Assembly: GCF_014637725.1 (NCBI RefSeq)
Contig: NZ_BMFC01000001.1
Coordinates: 746,632 to 810,631 of the forward strand
Source of the DNA: Marivita lacus
Lineage (GTDB): Bacteria; Pseudomonadota; Alphaproteobacteria; Rhodobacterales; Rhodobacteraceae
DNA: 64,000 nucleotides
Direction: 5' to 3'
Made by a program: the position numbers and the translations under genes. Of the stretch, positions 55,952-64,000 are shown in pieces (the first letter of the stretch is position 1; each line of letters starts with the position of its first letter). The notes beneath the pieces are model-generated. The model searched no databases, was not told the origin of the DNA, and was given only the letters and a program-made list of their open reading frames with translations.

Positions 55952-57235
55952 TTAACGATAGGCTGACAGAATGGCGTCTGCCGCTGCCTGCGCATCGGCC
56001 ATTGCCTGTGCCGGTGTCTTGTCACCAACAATCGCTGCCGCGATATTGTCGTTGATGATCTGCGTCACCTGCGGACCCTGGTAGGTCGACAGTTCCGGAA
56101 CCGCGTATTCCAGCTGATCACGCGCAACCAGCGCACCGGGAACCTCTTGTGCGTAGGCCTGCATCATCTCGGTCTCCCAAGTGTCTGCGCGAGGCGCGAC
56201 ATAGCCTGTGTCGATCGACCATTGCGCGGCCTGTGCGGGTTCTGTGGCCCAACGGACGAAATCGACAGCCGCCTGAAGCTGTTCAGGGGTGGAGCCATCG
56301 AACAGGTAGAAGTTGCCGCCACCTGTCGGCGCACCGCGGCGTTCCTTGGCGGGCAACATCGCGACACCGAAATCGAACGGAGCATTCGTGCGGATGTTGG
56401 TCAGGTTGCCCGTGGTTGTCCAAGCGATGGCGGTCTGACCGTCCATGAAGGCGCGCGGGGTTGCGCCCCAATCAAGGATACCCGGCTCCATGATGCCGTG
56501 ATCGCGCGACAGGGACACCAGGTAATCGAGCGCTTCGACAACGGCGGGCGTGTCGAAGTAGACCTCGGTGCCGGCATCATTCGCCAGACCGTCCTGACCG
56601 TTCGACGCAACCAGCCCCGTAAAGAGCCAGGACGGGAAACCAGAGGACGGGATCCGCACGCCCCATTGTGTCACGGTTCCGCTGGCATCGGTCACCGTCA
56701 GGGTCTTGCCCATCTCGACCAGTTCGTCCCAGGTGGCGGGCGGAGCTTCGGGGTCAAGGCCAGCCGCAGCAAAGGCTTCCTTGTTGTAATACATCACCGG
56801 TGTGGAGCGCTGGAACGGGATGCCCCAGGTCTTTCCGTCGGTCTGGCTGTTGCGCATGAACGAGTCAAAAAAGCCGCCGAAGAACGCGTCCTGCTCGGCT
56901 TCGGGAATGAAATCGTCCCATGGCAGGATCATTTCTTCGTCGAGCAGTGCGAAGAGGTCGACCGACAGGAGGATCGCAAGCTGCGGCGCGTTGCCACCGC
57001 GTGACGCGGTGATTGCGCGTGTGGTCGTGTCGGCATAGCTGCCACTATAGACCGCGTTGATCGTGACGTCGGGCGTTTGCGCCATGTAGTCATCGGTCAT
57101 TTTCTGGATGATCTCGGCCGCGCCACCACCAACGGCAACGGGGAAATAGAACTCCAGTTCAACGGCCTGCGCAGCAGAGCCCAGTGTCAGGGCAACCGCG
57201 CAGGTCGATGCGGCAAGTCGAAGTCGTTCAAGCAT
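55952..57235 (-). CDS. Extracellular solute-binding protein, UgpB-like
   Basis: The binding protein has 427 residues with a signal peptide ending GSAAQA. The mature part resembles UgpB: VYSGSYADTTTRAI near residue 65, WGIPFQRSTPVMYYNKEAFAAAGLDPEAPPATWDEL near 145, and NLTNIRTNAPFDFGVAMLPAKERRGAPTGGGNFYLF near 280. UgpB of E. coli binds sn-glycerol-3-phosphate and glycerophosphocholine. A glycerophospho-compound is the likely ligand here, backed by the candidate Pho box at 58354. It overlaps the ATPase gene by eight bases. Confidence 0.88.
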   Translation of the reverse strand: MLERLRLAASTCAVALTLGSAAQAVELEFYFPVAVGGGAAEIIQKMTDDYMAQTPDVTINAVYSGSYADTTTRAITASRGGNAPQLAILLSVDLFALLDEEMILPWDDFIPEAEQDAFFGGFFDSFMRNSQTDGKTWGIPFQRSTPVMYYNKEAFAAAGLDPEAPPATWDELVEMGKTLTVTDASGTVTQWGVRIPSSGFPSWLFTGLVASNGQDGLANDAGTEVYFDTPAVVEALDYLVSLSRDHGIMEPGILDWGATPRAFMDGQTAIAWTTTGNLTNIRTNAPFDFGVAMLPAKERRGAPTGGGNFYLFDGSTPEQLQAAVDFVRWATEPAQAAQWSIDTGYVAPRADTWETEMMQAYAQEVPGALVARDQLEYAVPELSTYQGPQVTQIINDNIAAAIVGDKTPAQAMADAQAAADAILSAYR

Positions 57236-58307
57236 GGGAAGGCTCCTTGAGGGGGGAAAGAAGAGCTGAAAGGCGCAGGCCATCAGGCCCGAAGACATGC
57301 TCGGCGCTGTCTGGCCATGCCAAGGCATGGCCGTCCGCCGGCAAGGCATGGCGCGCAGGAACACGCACCAGAACACGCACCCGGTGATCGTCGGGTCCGA
57401 TCTCGAAGGCGGCCAGTTGATCGGCGCCAAGATATTCCACGCCCACCAGCCGGGCAGGCAGGCCCTTTGGATCAAGCACGATGTCCTCTGGACGGATTCC
57501 CACCATGCCACCTTCTGGCAGCGCGCCGGGTTCGGCGAGGCAGGCGACCGGAATCAGGTTCATGGGCGGTGTGCCGATGAACCGGGCCACAAAGGTATTC
57601 GCGGGGTTTTCATAGAGATCACGCGGGCTTGCCACTTGCTGCACCCGACCCTGATTCATGACCACGATATGATCCGCCATTGTCATCGCCTCGACCTGAT
57701 CATGGGTGACATAGACCATCGTCAGGCCCAGCCTCTGTTGCAGCGCCCTGATTTCGACGCGCATCTCGGCGCGCAGTTTGGCATCGAGGTTCGAAAGAGG
57801 CTCGTCCATCAGGCAAATCGGACGATCCGAGATGACGGCACGCGCCAGTGCGACACGCTGCTGCTGACCGCCAGAAAGCTGCGCAGGACGCCGCGCAAGA
57901 AGGTCGGTCAATCCCATCATCGACGCGACCCGGTCGAGCCGCGCCTGCTGCTCTGCGCGGGCCACGCGGCGCACCGACAGGCCGAACAGGATATTTTCGG
58001 CCACGCTCAGATGCGGAAACAGCGCGTAGGATTGGAATACCATCGACAGGTTGCGCTGCGATGGGGGCAACGCGGTGATTTCGGTTTGATCGACGTAAAT
58101 CTGCCCGGCGGTCGGCGTGTCCAGCCCGGCAATCAGCCGCAAAAGTGTTGATTTCCCGCAGCCGGATGGACCAAGGAGAACCGAAAATCGACCCGATGGC
58201 AGGTTTACGGACACATCGTCCAACGCGGTGGATGTCTCGAAACGGCGTTGAAGCCCACGCAGCGTGATGCCGCCTGCAGAATGCGTGGGCGAAGACGTGA
58301 TGTGCAT
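57228..58307 (-). CDS. ABC transporter ATP-binding protein, UgpC/MalK type
   Basis: A 359-residue ATPase with Walker A GPSGCGKSTLLRLIAGL, signature LSGGQQQRVALARAV, Walker B CLMDEPLSNLDAKLR, H-loop VYVTHDQVEAMTMAD, and a C-terminal TOBE/regulatory domain (GIRPEDIVLDPKG). It is the first gene of the operon ATPase-binding protein-two permeases-TIM barrel; in E. coli the ATPase comes last (ugpBAEC). The C-terminal end lacks the LHLFD.TG tail found in UgpC. A Pho-box candidate stands 47 bp upstream of the start. Confidence 0.93.
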   Translation of the reverse strand: MHITSSPTHSAGGITLRGLQRRFETSTALDDVSVNLPSGRFSVLLGPSGCGKSTLLRLIAGLDTPTAGQIYVDQTEITALPPSQRNLSMVFQSYALFPHLSVAENILFGLSVRRVARAEQQARLDRVASMMGLTDLLARRPAQLSGGQQQRVALARAVISDRPICLMDEPLSNLDAKLRAEMRVEIRALQQRLGLTMVYVTHDQVEAMTMADHIVVMNQGRVQQVASPRDLYENPANTFVARFIGTPPMNLIPVACLAEPGALPEGGMVGIRPEDIVLDPKGLPARLVGVEYLGADQLAAFEIGPDDHRVRVLVRVPARHALPADGHALAWPDSAEHVFGPDGLRLSALLSPLKEPSHA

Positions 58308-58353
58308 GACATGCGGGCCTGACTCGGTTTCACTCTCGACCTAGTGAACGCAT

Positions 58354-58371
58354 GTGACACGATGGTGACAG
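58354..58371 (-). promoter_or_regulatory. Candidate Pho box upstream of the Ugp-like operon
   Basis: On the minus strand CTGTCAC-CATC-GTGTCAC gives two seven-base repeats spaced 11 bases apart, as in the PhoB box (CTGTCAT-N4-CTGTCAT). A weaker third repeat (TTCAC) follows in the same phase. It lies 47-64 bp before the ATPase start, where a PhoB-dependent -35 region is expected. It suggests induction by phosphate starvation. Confidence 0.6.
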
Positions 58372-58844
58372 CGTTCGGTTGACCGCGAGAGCGCCGAGAG
58401 CGCCCGCGCATCTCAGCCGGTGGTTCGACCTTTCAGAACTTCGGTTCCGCCCAATCGACGGTCCCAGCACCGATGTCATCAAAGGTTCATATGTGTTTCG
58501 AACTCTCGTTACCGAAGAGGGTGGACAGTGAGGCTGACACATTCATTCGGATGAATCACCGTGACTGGGCACTTGATATCGCAAAATTCAGGCACGCGGT
58601 TCCGTCTCTGTGACGCTGACGATCTTGCGTCTTGCCAAGAGGCATTCTTTGTCCCCGCGTCTTTGGAATTGACCGAACGACCGTACGAAGATGTCGACCG
58701 CGCATGTCCTGCCGTGACGTCCCGACACGGGATCCATCAAACAAGGCTCGCTTTGAACTCTTCGACCACCGTCTGCGGGATGGTCAGGACGGAACACGCG
58801 CACACCACCATCACCACCAAACCGAACCTCTGGGGGAAACCACC
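58372..58844. other. Divergent intergenic region between the Ugp-like and dipeptide-type operons
   Basis: About 470 bp without a supportable gene. It contains a perfect inverted repeat ATTCAT-TCGG-ATGAAT (58541-58556), a possible operator. The last 40 bases hold the leader of the dipeptide binding protein gene, with GGGGGAA before the ATG. No repressor gene is left here. Confidence 0.5.
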
Positions 58845-60410
58845 ATGCTGAAAAGCATCATCAAGGCCGTTGCGGTTGCTGCTGTCACTCTGACAGCCGC
58901 GCCCGTCATGGCACAGGACGACACGCGGCCCGATCTGGTCGTTGCCGTCAACAATCTACCCGGCAGCCTCGAAGGCATCGAGGAAATGGGCAACGTTGCC
59001 GTCCGCATCACCTACTCGATGTATGACAGCCTCATTCGCCGCGATTTCCTGGCCGATGGGTCGGGCACAGCATCCAAGCTCGTTCCGGGTCTTGCCGAAA
59101 GCTGGGAGCGTATCGACGATCGCATACTCGAGCTGAAGCTTCGCGAAGGTGTCAAATTCCACGACGGTTCCGAACTGACCTCGGATGACGTCGTGTTTTC
59201 GCTCAATCCGGGTCGCGGCCACGGAAACAGCCCGCTGATCGGTGCCGCGCGTCGCTTCATGCTGAGCGTGTCGCATATCGAACCGGTCGACAAGTACACG
59301 GTGCGTGTCGTCTCGAAAGAGCCGGACATCCTTCTGGAACAGCGCCTTGCAGGTTACGCCTTCTGGGTCGTGAACGCCAAGAACTACATGACCGTTGGCA
59401 AGGACGCCTTTGCCCGCAATCCCGTCGGTACTGGCCCCTACAAGATGGATGAATGGGTCGAAGGCGAATACATCCGCCTTGCGTCGCATGATGACTATTT
59501 CGGTGGCAAGCCAGCGGCCAAGTCGGTGACCTTTGTTCAGGTTCCCGAAGTGTCCGCACGGATTGCCGGTCTTGTGTCGGGTGAATACGACATCTCGGTC
59601 AACATCCCGCCAGACCAGATTCCAACCATCGAATCCTACGAGGATCTCAAGGTTGAACAGATCGTTCTGGACAACACCCACATGCTGGTTTTCTACACCG
59701 CTGGCCCGCTCGAGGACAAACGCGTGCGTCAGGCGCTGTCGCTCTCGATCGACCGTGCGCTGCTGCGTCAGGCGCTCTGGGCGGACAAGAACTACACGCC
59801 CAATGGTCACCAGCTTCCGGCCTACACCATGTGGATCGAGGACTACCCGGAGTTCGAATATAATCCGGAAAAGGCCAAGGCATTGCTCGCCGAGGCTGGC
59901 TATAACGGCGAGGAAATCGTCTACAAGTTCCCGCTGAATTACTACCTGCTGTCCACCGAAGCCGCGCAGGCCATGCAGCAGATGTGGAAAGCTGTTGGCC
60001 TGAACGTCAAGCTGGACCCGGTCGAGAACTTCAGCCAGGTGACCGATCCCGAAGGCACCGTGCATATCCGTCCTTGGTCGAACACGCACCGCATGCCTGA
60101 TCCCACCGGATCGTTCGTCCCGCAATGGGGTGCGGATTCCGAGGTGCAGAACAACAAGCAGTCTCCGGACCGCGCCTGGGACGCGCCGGCAGAGTTCAAC
60201 GAGCTGCACGACGTGATCGTGGCATCCACCGATTGGGATGAACGCAAACAGGCTTACCGCGGCGCGCTGGACATCTGGATGGACGAAGCGCCGGGCACGA
60301 TGCTCTACAACCCGCTGGAAACCTACGCCATGCGCAAGGACATCACGTGGAAGCCCTACGGCCTTTATTACATGGACCTGCGCCCGTACAATCTTCGCAT
60401 TGGCGAATGA
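58845..60410 (+). CDS. Dipeptide/oligopeptide ABC transporter substrate-binding protein (family 5)
   Basis: The periplasmic binding protein has 521 residues with a signal peptide ending TAAPVMA. Family-5 signatures include SKLVPGLAESWERIDDRILELKLREGVKFHDGSELTSDDVVFSL near residue 70 and NPVGTGPYKMDEW near 190. Substrates of this family range from dipeptides to nickel, opines and oligosaccharides, so none is assigned. ATG 58845 begins the signal peptide with GGGGGAA upstream; an in-frame extension to 58632 is spurious. It heads the operon with two ATPases and two permeases. Confidence 0.93.
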   Translation: MLKSIIKAVAVAAVTLTAAPVMAQDDTRPDLVVAVNNLPGSLEGIEEMGNVAVRITYSMYDSLIRRDFLADGSGTASKLVPGLAESWERIDDRILELKLREGVKFHDGSELTSDDVVFSLNPGRGHGNSPLIGAARRFMLSVSHIEPVDKYTVRVVSKEPDILLEQRLAGYAFWVVNAKNYMTVGKDAFARNPVGTGPYKMDEWVEGEYIRLASHDDYFGGKPAAKSVTFVQVPEVSARIAGLVSGEYDISVNIPPDQIPTIESYEDLKVEQIVLDNTHMLVFYTAGPLEDKRVRQALSLSIDRALLRQALWADKNYTPNGHQLPAYTMWIEDYPEFEYNPEKAKALLAEAGYNGEEIVYKFPLNYYLLSTEAAQAMQQMWKAVGLNVKLDPVENFSQVTDPEGTVHIRPWSNTHRMPDPTGSFVPQWGADSEVQNNKQSPDRAWDAPAEFNELHDVIVASTDWDERKQAYRGALDIWMDEAPGTMLYNPLETYAMRKDITWKPYGLYYMDLRPYNLRIGE

Positions 60411-60419
60411 TGTGACCCC

Positions 60420-60444
60420 GGACGGTCCCGCATTGGGGCCGTCC
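60420..60444 (+). terminator. Intercistronic stem-loop after the binding protein gene
   Basis: GGACGGTCCC pairs with GGGGCCGTCC (one G-T pair) around a five-base loop, ten bases past the stop. No T run follows, so it probably protects or attenuates the binding-protein message. Confidence 0.6.
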
Positions 60445-60458
60445 TCAATCATTCGGGA

Positions 60459-61442
60459 ATGCACATGGGTCTCACCGTCAACAATTTGGAAGTGACCATC
60501 GAACGGCGCCGCGGCACTGCAGTGCGCCCCGTTCGTGGGGTCTCCCTAAGGGTCGAACCGGGTCGAACGCTGGCCCTTGTCGGCGAGTCGGGTTGCGGGA
60601 AATCCATGTCGTGCCTGGCCATCGCCGGTCTTCTGCCCCGGCGCGCCCGCATCAGCGCGGGCTCGATCGAATTCGAAGGTGCCGATCTGGCAACGATGCC
60701 AGAGGCACAGGCGCAAAAGTTGCGGCGCCGTCACGTCGCGAGCGTGTTTCAGGATGCCACCGGGGGTCTTAACCCCGTGCGCAGCATCGGCTGGCAGGTG
60801 GCCGAAGCGGTGCGCCTGCGTGAAGGTGCCACCCGTGCCGAAGCCGACCGGGAAGCGATCCGCCTTCTGGGCCGCGTCGGTCTGCCCGATCCGGAACGCC
60901 GCGCCCGCGAATACCCGCACCAGTTTTCCGGCGGCATGAACCAGCGCGCCATGATTGCGCTGGCGGTTGCAGGCAACCCGCGCGTTCTGATCGCCGATGA
61001 AGCGACAACCGCCCTCGACGTCACGCTCCAGGCGCAGATCATCGACCTGATTTCAGACCTGCGTGACAGCCTCGGCATGGCGGTGCTGTTCGTCACTCAT
61101 GATCTGGGCCTTGTGGCCCAAAGCGCCGACGATGTCGCTGTGATGTATGCGGGTCGCATGGCCGAAATCGCACCTGTCGCCCGCCTGTTTGCGGCACCGC
61201 GTCATCCCTACACGCAGGGCCTGCTGAGCGCGTTGCCCGGCGCCACAGGGCAGAGCGTACGGCTCACCACCATCGACGGTACGGTTCCCCCGATCGACGC
61301 CTTGCCGCAAGGCTGCGCCTTCGCGCCGCGCTGTGGCAAGGCAAGCGCGCTCTGCCGAGATGTGGACCCGACCGTGCACGCAGGTGTGGCCTGTCACCAC
61401 GTTCTTCCCGCCCCCGTCAAGACCAAGAGGGTTTTCGCATGA
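60459..61442 (+). CDS. Dipeptide-type ABC transporter ATP-binding protein (DppD-like)
   Basis: A 327-residue ATPase with Walker A GESGCGKSMSCLAIAGL, signature FSGGMNQRAMIALAVA, Walker B VLIADEATTALDVT and the H-loop VLFVTHDLGLVAQSADDVAVMY. The C-terminal oligopeptide-type extension carries HPYTQGLLSALPG and the Cys-rich GCAFAPRCGKASALCRD (an Fe-S-like motif in this family). ATG 60465 is an alternative start. It overlaps the next ATPase gene by four bases. Confidence 0.94.
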   Translation: MHMGLTVNNLEVTIERRRGTAVRPVRGVSLRVEPGRTLALVGESGCGKSMSCLAIAGLLPRRARISAGSIEFEGADLATMPEAQAQKLRRRHVASVFQDATGGLNPVRSIGWQVAEAVRLREGATRAEADREAIRLLGRVGLPDPERRAREYPHQFSGGMNQRAMIALAVAGNPRVLIADEATTALDVTLQAQIIDLISDLRDSLGMAVLFVTHDLGLVAQSADDVAVMYAGRMAEIAPVARLFAAPRHPYTQGLLSALPGATGQSVRLTTIDGTVPPIDALPQGCAFAPRCGKASALCRDVDPTVHAGVACHHVLPAPVKTKRVFA

Positions 61443-62395
61443 GTTATCTCGAAGCGACCGATCTTGCCCGCAGCTATCAGGTTGGGCGCGCAGGTTTTCT
61501 GCGCAAACCGCGCAGCTTTTTTGCGGTCGATGGCGTGACCCTTACCCTGAACAAGGGTGAGACCCTTGGCATCGTCGGTGAGAGCGGTTGCGGCAAATCC
61601 ACCTTGGCGCGGTTGCTGTTGGGGTTGATCCCGGCAGACCGGGGCGTTCTCACTCTTCAGGGGCAACAAACACTTGGCGTATCCGAAACCGAGTGGCGTG
61701 CGCTGCGTCGGCGGATGCAGCTGGTCTACCAGGATGCGGCGGGTGCGCTTGATCCGCGTATGAGCGTGCGGACGCAAGTCGAGGAACCTTTGCACATCCA
61801 CGGCCTGCCGCTTGACGGCGCCGAACGCGCCTTGCAGGCGGTGGGTTTGTTCGGTGCTATGGCCGACCGCTACCCGCATGAACTGTCCGGTGGCCAGTTG
61901 CAGCGTGTGGTCATTGCCCGTGCCCTTGCGCTTGAGCCTGAGATCCTCGTGCTGGATGAACCTGTCTCGGCTCTCGATGTGTCCATTCAGGCGCAGATCG
62001 TGAATCTGCTGATGGATTTGCAGCGCGATTTCGGCCTGAGCTATGTGTTCGTCAGCCATGACCTGAGCGTGGTTCGGCATATCTCCAACCGGGTCGCGGT
62101 CATGTATCTGGGGCGCATTGTCGAAGACGCCCCGCGCGACCAGCTGTTTGCCGATCCCAAGCATCCCTACACACGCGTGCTGATTGACGCTGCGCCAAAG
62201 CCTGATCCGTCCACGCGCCGCGCGATAAGGCTGGAGGTGGGCGATCCGCCCAACCCTGCCGATCCACCGGCTGGATGCGGGTTTCATCCACGGTGTCCCC
62301 TTGCTGTTGACCACTGCCGCAAGGAGGCACCGGAGCTTCGCCGCGTCGCCGAACGTCGTGTGGCCTGTCACCTTGTTTCGGAGCCGTTCGGATGA
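61439..62395 (+). CDS. Dipeptide-type ABC transporter ATP-binding protein (DppF-like)
   Basis: A 318-residue ATPase with Walker A GESGCGKSTLARLLLGL, signature LSGGQLQRVVIARALAL, Walker B ILVLDEPVSALDVSIQ and H-loop YVFVSHDLSVVRHISNRVAVMY. The C-terminal part shows HPYTRVLIDAAPKP and GCGFHPRCPLAVDHC. It pairs with the preceding ATPase as the DppD/DppF heterodimer and overlaps both neighbours by four bases. Confidence 0.94.
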   Translation: MSYLEATDLARSYQVGRAGFLRKPRSFFAVDGVTLTLNKGETLGIVGESGCGKSTLARLLLGLIPADRGVLTLQGQQTLGVSETEWRALRRRMQLVYQDAAGALDPRMSVRTQVEEPLHIHGLPLDGAERALQAVGLFGAMADRYPHELSGGQLQRVVIARALALEPEILVLDEPVSALDVSIQAQIVNLLMDLQRDFGLSYVFVSHDLSVVRHISNRVAVMYLGRIVEDAPRDQLFADPKHPYTRVLIDAAPKPDPSTRRAIRLEVGDPPNPADPPAGCGFHPRCPLAVDHCRKEAPELRRVAERRVACHLVSEPFG

Positions 62396-63324
62396 TCTGG
62401 CTCCTGACCAAGACGCTGCGGGCCATCACCACCCTTTGGTTGGTGGTCACGTTTGTCTTTTTCGTACTGCGCCTGTCGGGTGATCCGACGCTGGTTCTGC
62501 TGCCCGACGATATCGACGAGGCGACGCGAGACTTCTATCGTCAGCTCTGGGGGCTCGACCGGCCCATCATGGTCCAATACTGGAGCTATCTCGGTGCGCT
62601 GCTTCAGGGTGATTTCGGGATCTCGTTCCGCAACAATCTGGACGCGTTTCAACTGGTCTGGGACCGGGTGCCAAAAACCGCGCTGCTGACCGGGACCGCG
62701 CTTTTGATCTCGTTGGCCATCGGCATCCCGCTGGGCATCATTGCCGCCCTGTACCGGGACAGTTGGATCGACCGGGTCGTGATGGCGGTGTCGGTCTTTG
62801 GGTTTTCCATGCCGAACTTCTTTCTCGGCATCCTTCTGATCCTCGTCTTTTCATTGAACCTGCGGGTGCTGCCGTCCTCCGGGTCCGGCACTTGGGCGCA
62901 TCTGATCATGCCTGCCGCGACCCTCGGGATCAGCTTCGCTGCGCAATTTGCGCGCTACACGCGGTCTTCGATGATCGACGTCCTGAACAAATCCTACATG
63001 CGCACCGCCCGCTCCAAAGGTGCGGGGCCACTGCGTCGGGTGAACCTGCATGCGTTGCCCAATGCCGCGATTCCAGTGGTGACCATCCTTGGCTTCAAGG
63101 TTGGTGAATTGCTGGGCGGAGCGGTGATCACCGAAACAGTTTTCGCGTGGCCCGGCATCGGACGGCTTTTGACCAGCAGCGTCGCGGCGCGCGATCTTGC
63201 GGTGGTTCAGTGCATCATGATCCTGCTCGCCTTCACGATGGTTGTGGCCAATATGCTGACCGATCTGGCCTATGGCTGGCTTGATCCAAGAGTGCGCGTC
63301 GGCGCAAAGGCAGGTGCCCGATGA
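62392..63324 (+). CDS. Dipeptide-type ABC transporter permease (DppB-like)
   Basis: A 310-residue inner-membrane permease with six helices. The N-terminus WLLTKTLRAITTLWLVVTFVFFVLRLSGDP is typical of the DppB branch, and the EAA loop is RSSMIDVLNKSYMRTARSKGAGPLRRVNLHALPNA. The start overlaps the ATPase stop by four bases and its end overlaps the DppC-like gene by four bases. Confidence 0.95.
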   Translation: MIWLLTKTLRAITTLWLVVTFVFFVLRLSGDPTLVLLPDDIDEATRDFYRQLWGLDRPIMVQYWSYLGALLQGDFGISFRNNLDAFQLVWDRVPKTALLTGTALLISLAIGIPLGIIAALYRDSWIDRVVMAVSVFGFSMPNFFLGILLILVFSLNLRVLPSSGSGTWAHLIMPAATLGISFAAQFARYTRSSMIDVLNKSYMRTARSKGAGPLRRVNLHALPNAAIPVVTILGFKVGELLGGAVITETVFAWPGIGRLLTSSVAARDLAVVQCIMILLAFTMVVANMLTDLAYGWLDPRVRVGAKAGAR

Positions 63325-64000
63325 CTGCGACCAGCCTTGTACATGGTCGCAGGTTCAGCCTGATCCGGCGGCTTTCGAACACTCCGGTTACTGTGCTGCT
63401 CGCTGGCGGGTTCATGGCGCTGATGCTGTTCGTGATGGTTTTTGCGCAGGTTGTGCAGCCCTACGCCTTTGACCACATCGATCTGCTGAACCGCATGGCC
63501 CCACCCGTGCCGCTGGAAGGCAGCACCTGGATACATCCGGCAGGCACCGACACCCTGGGCCGCGACCTGTTCTCACGGCTTCTGGTCGGAACGCAAACCT
63601 CGATGCTTCTCGCGCTTTTGGGCACATGTCTTGGGGCTGTGCTGGGCGTGGCGCTTGGCTTTCTGGCGGCGCACAAGGGGGGGATCTGGGACGAAGGGAT
63701 CATGGGTCTGGTTGATTTTCAGGCCGCCATGCCGTGGTTCATCATCGCCTTGGCCATCCTTGCCTTTCTGGGGAATTCGATGGTGATCTTCATCGCCATC
63801 ATGGCGCTGTATGGCTGGGAGACCTATGCCCGGATCACGCGTGGTCTTGTGCTGTCTGCGCGCGAACAGGGCTACGCCCTTGCGGTGCGTGGCCTGGGCG
63901 CGCGACCCAGCTGGATTTATCTGCGTCACATCCTGCCCAATATCGCAGGTCCCTTGCTGGTGCAGCTGACGGTCAATTTCCCGTCGACCATCCTTTTCGA
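63321..64000 (+). CDS. Dipeptide-type ABC transporter permease (DppC-like), 3' end outside the window
   Basis: The first 226 codons are present. An N-terminal anchor helix (VTVLLAGGFMALMLFVMVFAQ), the DppC motif HPAGTDTLGRDLFSRLLVGTQTSM and the EAA loop VLSAREQGYALAVRGLGARPSWIYLRHILPN are visible. The gene overlaps the DppB-like gene by four bases (ATGA) and is cut by the right edge of the window. Confidence 0.94.
   Translation, partial: MTATSLVHGRRFSLIRRLSNTPVTVLLAGGFMALMLFVMVFAQVVQPYAFDHIDLLNRMAPPVPLEGSTWIHPAGTDTLGRDLFSRLLVGTQTSMLLALLGTCLGAVLGVALGFLAAHKGGIWDEGIMGLVDFQAAMPWFIIALAILAFLGNSMVIFIAIMALYGWETYARITRGLVLSAREQGYALAVRGLGARPSWIYLRHILPNIAGPLLVQLTVNFPSTILF

Noticed and set aside
54190-56031. 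One 613-residue permease
   Set aside because: The upstream part is an out-of-frame reading of the other permease; the real gene starts at 55020.
58561-58851. 96-codon ORF before the dipeptide binding protein gene
   Set aside because: It overlaps the ribosome binding site and start of the real gene in another frame, and the translation has no domain-like pattern.

Overview
The window looks like a piece of an alphaproteobacterial chromosome from the Rhodobacterales (Roseobacter-type). The evidence is the G+C-rich coding sequence, the dnaA-dnaN-recF-gyrB block next to rpsT and mutM-ubiE-ubiB, and a flagellar cluster with the alphaproteobacterial regulators flaF and flbT, a DUF1217 gene and CtrA-like promoter motifs. 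I cannot name the genus.

Layout. 1-11.9 kb is mixed housekeeping: a partial phytase-like esterase, mepA, an MFS carrier, a thioesterase, yggT, recQ, yaaA, a hybrid histidine kinase, a thiolase and a MscS-type channel. 12.1-18.6 kb holds leucine biosynthesis (leuCD, then leuB), two poorly characterised genes in between, an EamA transporter and tRNA-Pro(CGG). 18.6-20.9 kb is an acyl-CoA dehydrogenase/phosphotransferase pair. 21-27.4 kb is the replication block gyrB-recF-dnaN-dnaA on the minus strand, followed by rpsT, an enoyl-CoA hydratase and mutM, with divergent ubiE-ubiB.

32.3-48.6 kb is the flagellar cluster: a lytic transglycosylase, flhA, fliR, flhB and a FliJ-like gene; divergently flgB-flgC-fliE-fliQ-flgF-flgG-flgA-flgH-fliL; fliI; flagellin-flaF-flbT-DUF1217; then AT-rich fliK and flgD. 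It stops abruptly at the relic of an IS5-family insertion sequence. The usual partners (flgE, flgK, flgL, flgI, fliF, fliP, motAB) are not in the window.

48.9-64 kb is a transporter region: an iron-type ABC system whose ATPase gene is inverted relative to permease and binding protein; a decayed ugp-like operon reduced to a scar; an intact Ugp-like ABC operon plus a TIM-barrel enzyme behind a candidate Pho box; and a dipeptide-type ABC operon running off the right edge.

The most unusual signals are the ugpA/ugpC deletion scar beside the intact Ugp-like operon, the Pho-box candidate of that operon, the hairpin before the flagellin start (a possible FlbT target), and the IS-bounded AT-rich end of the flagellar cluster. 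I did not find a convincing wholly new defence or biosynthetic system.
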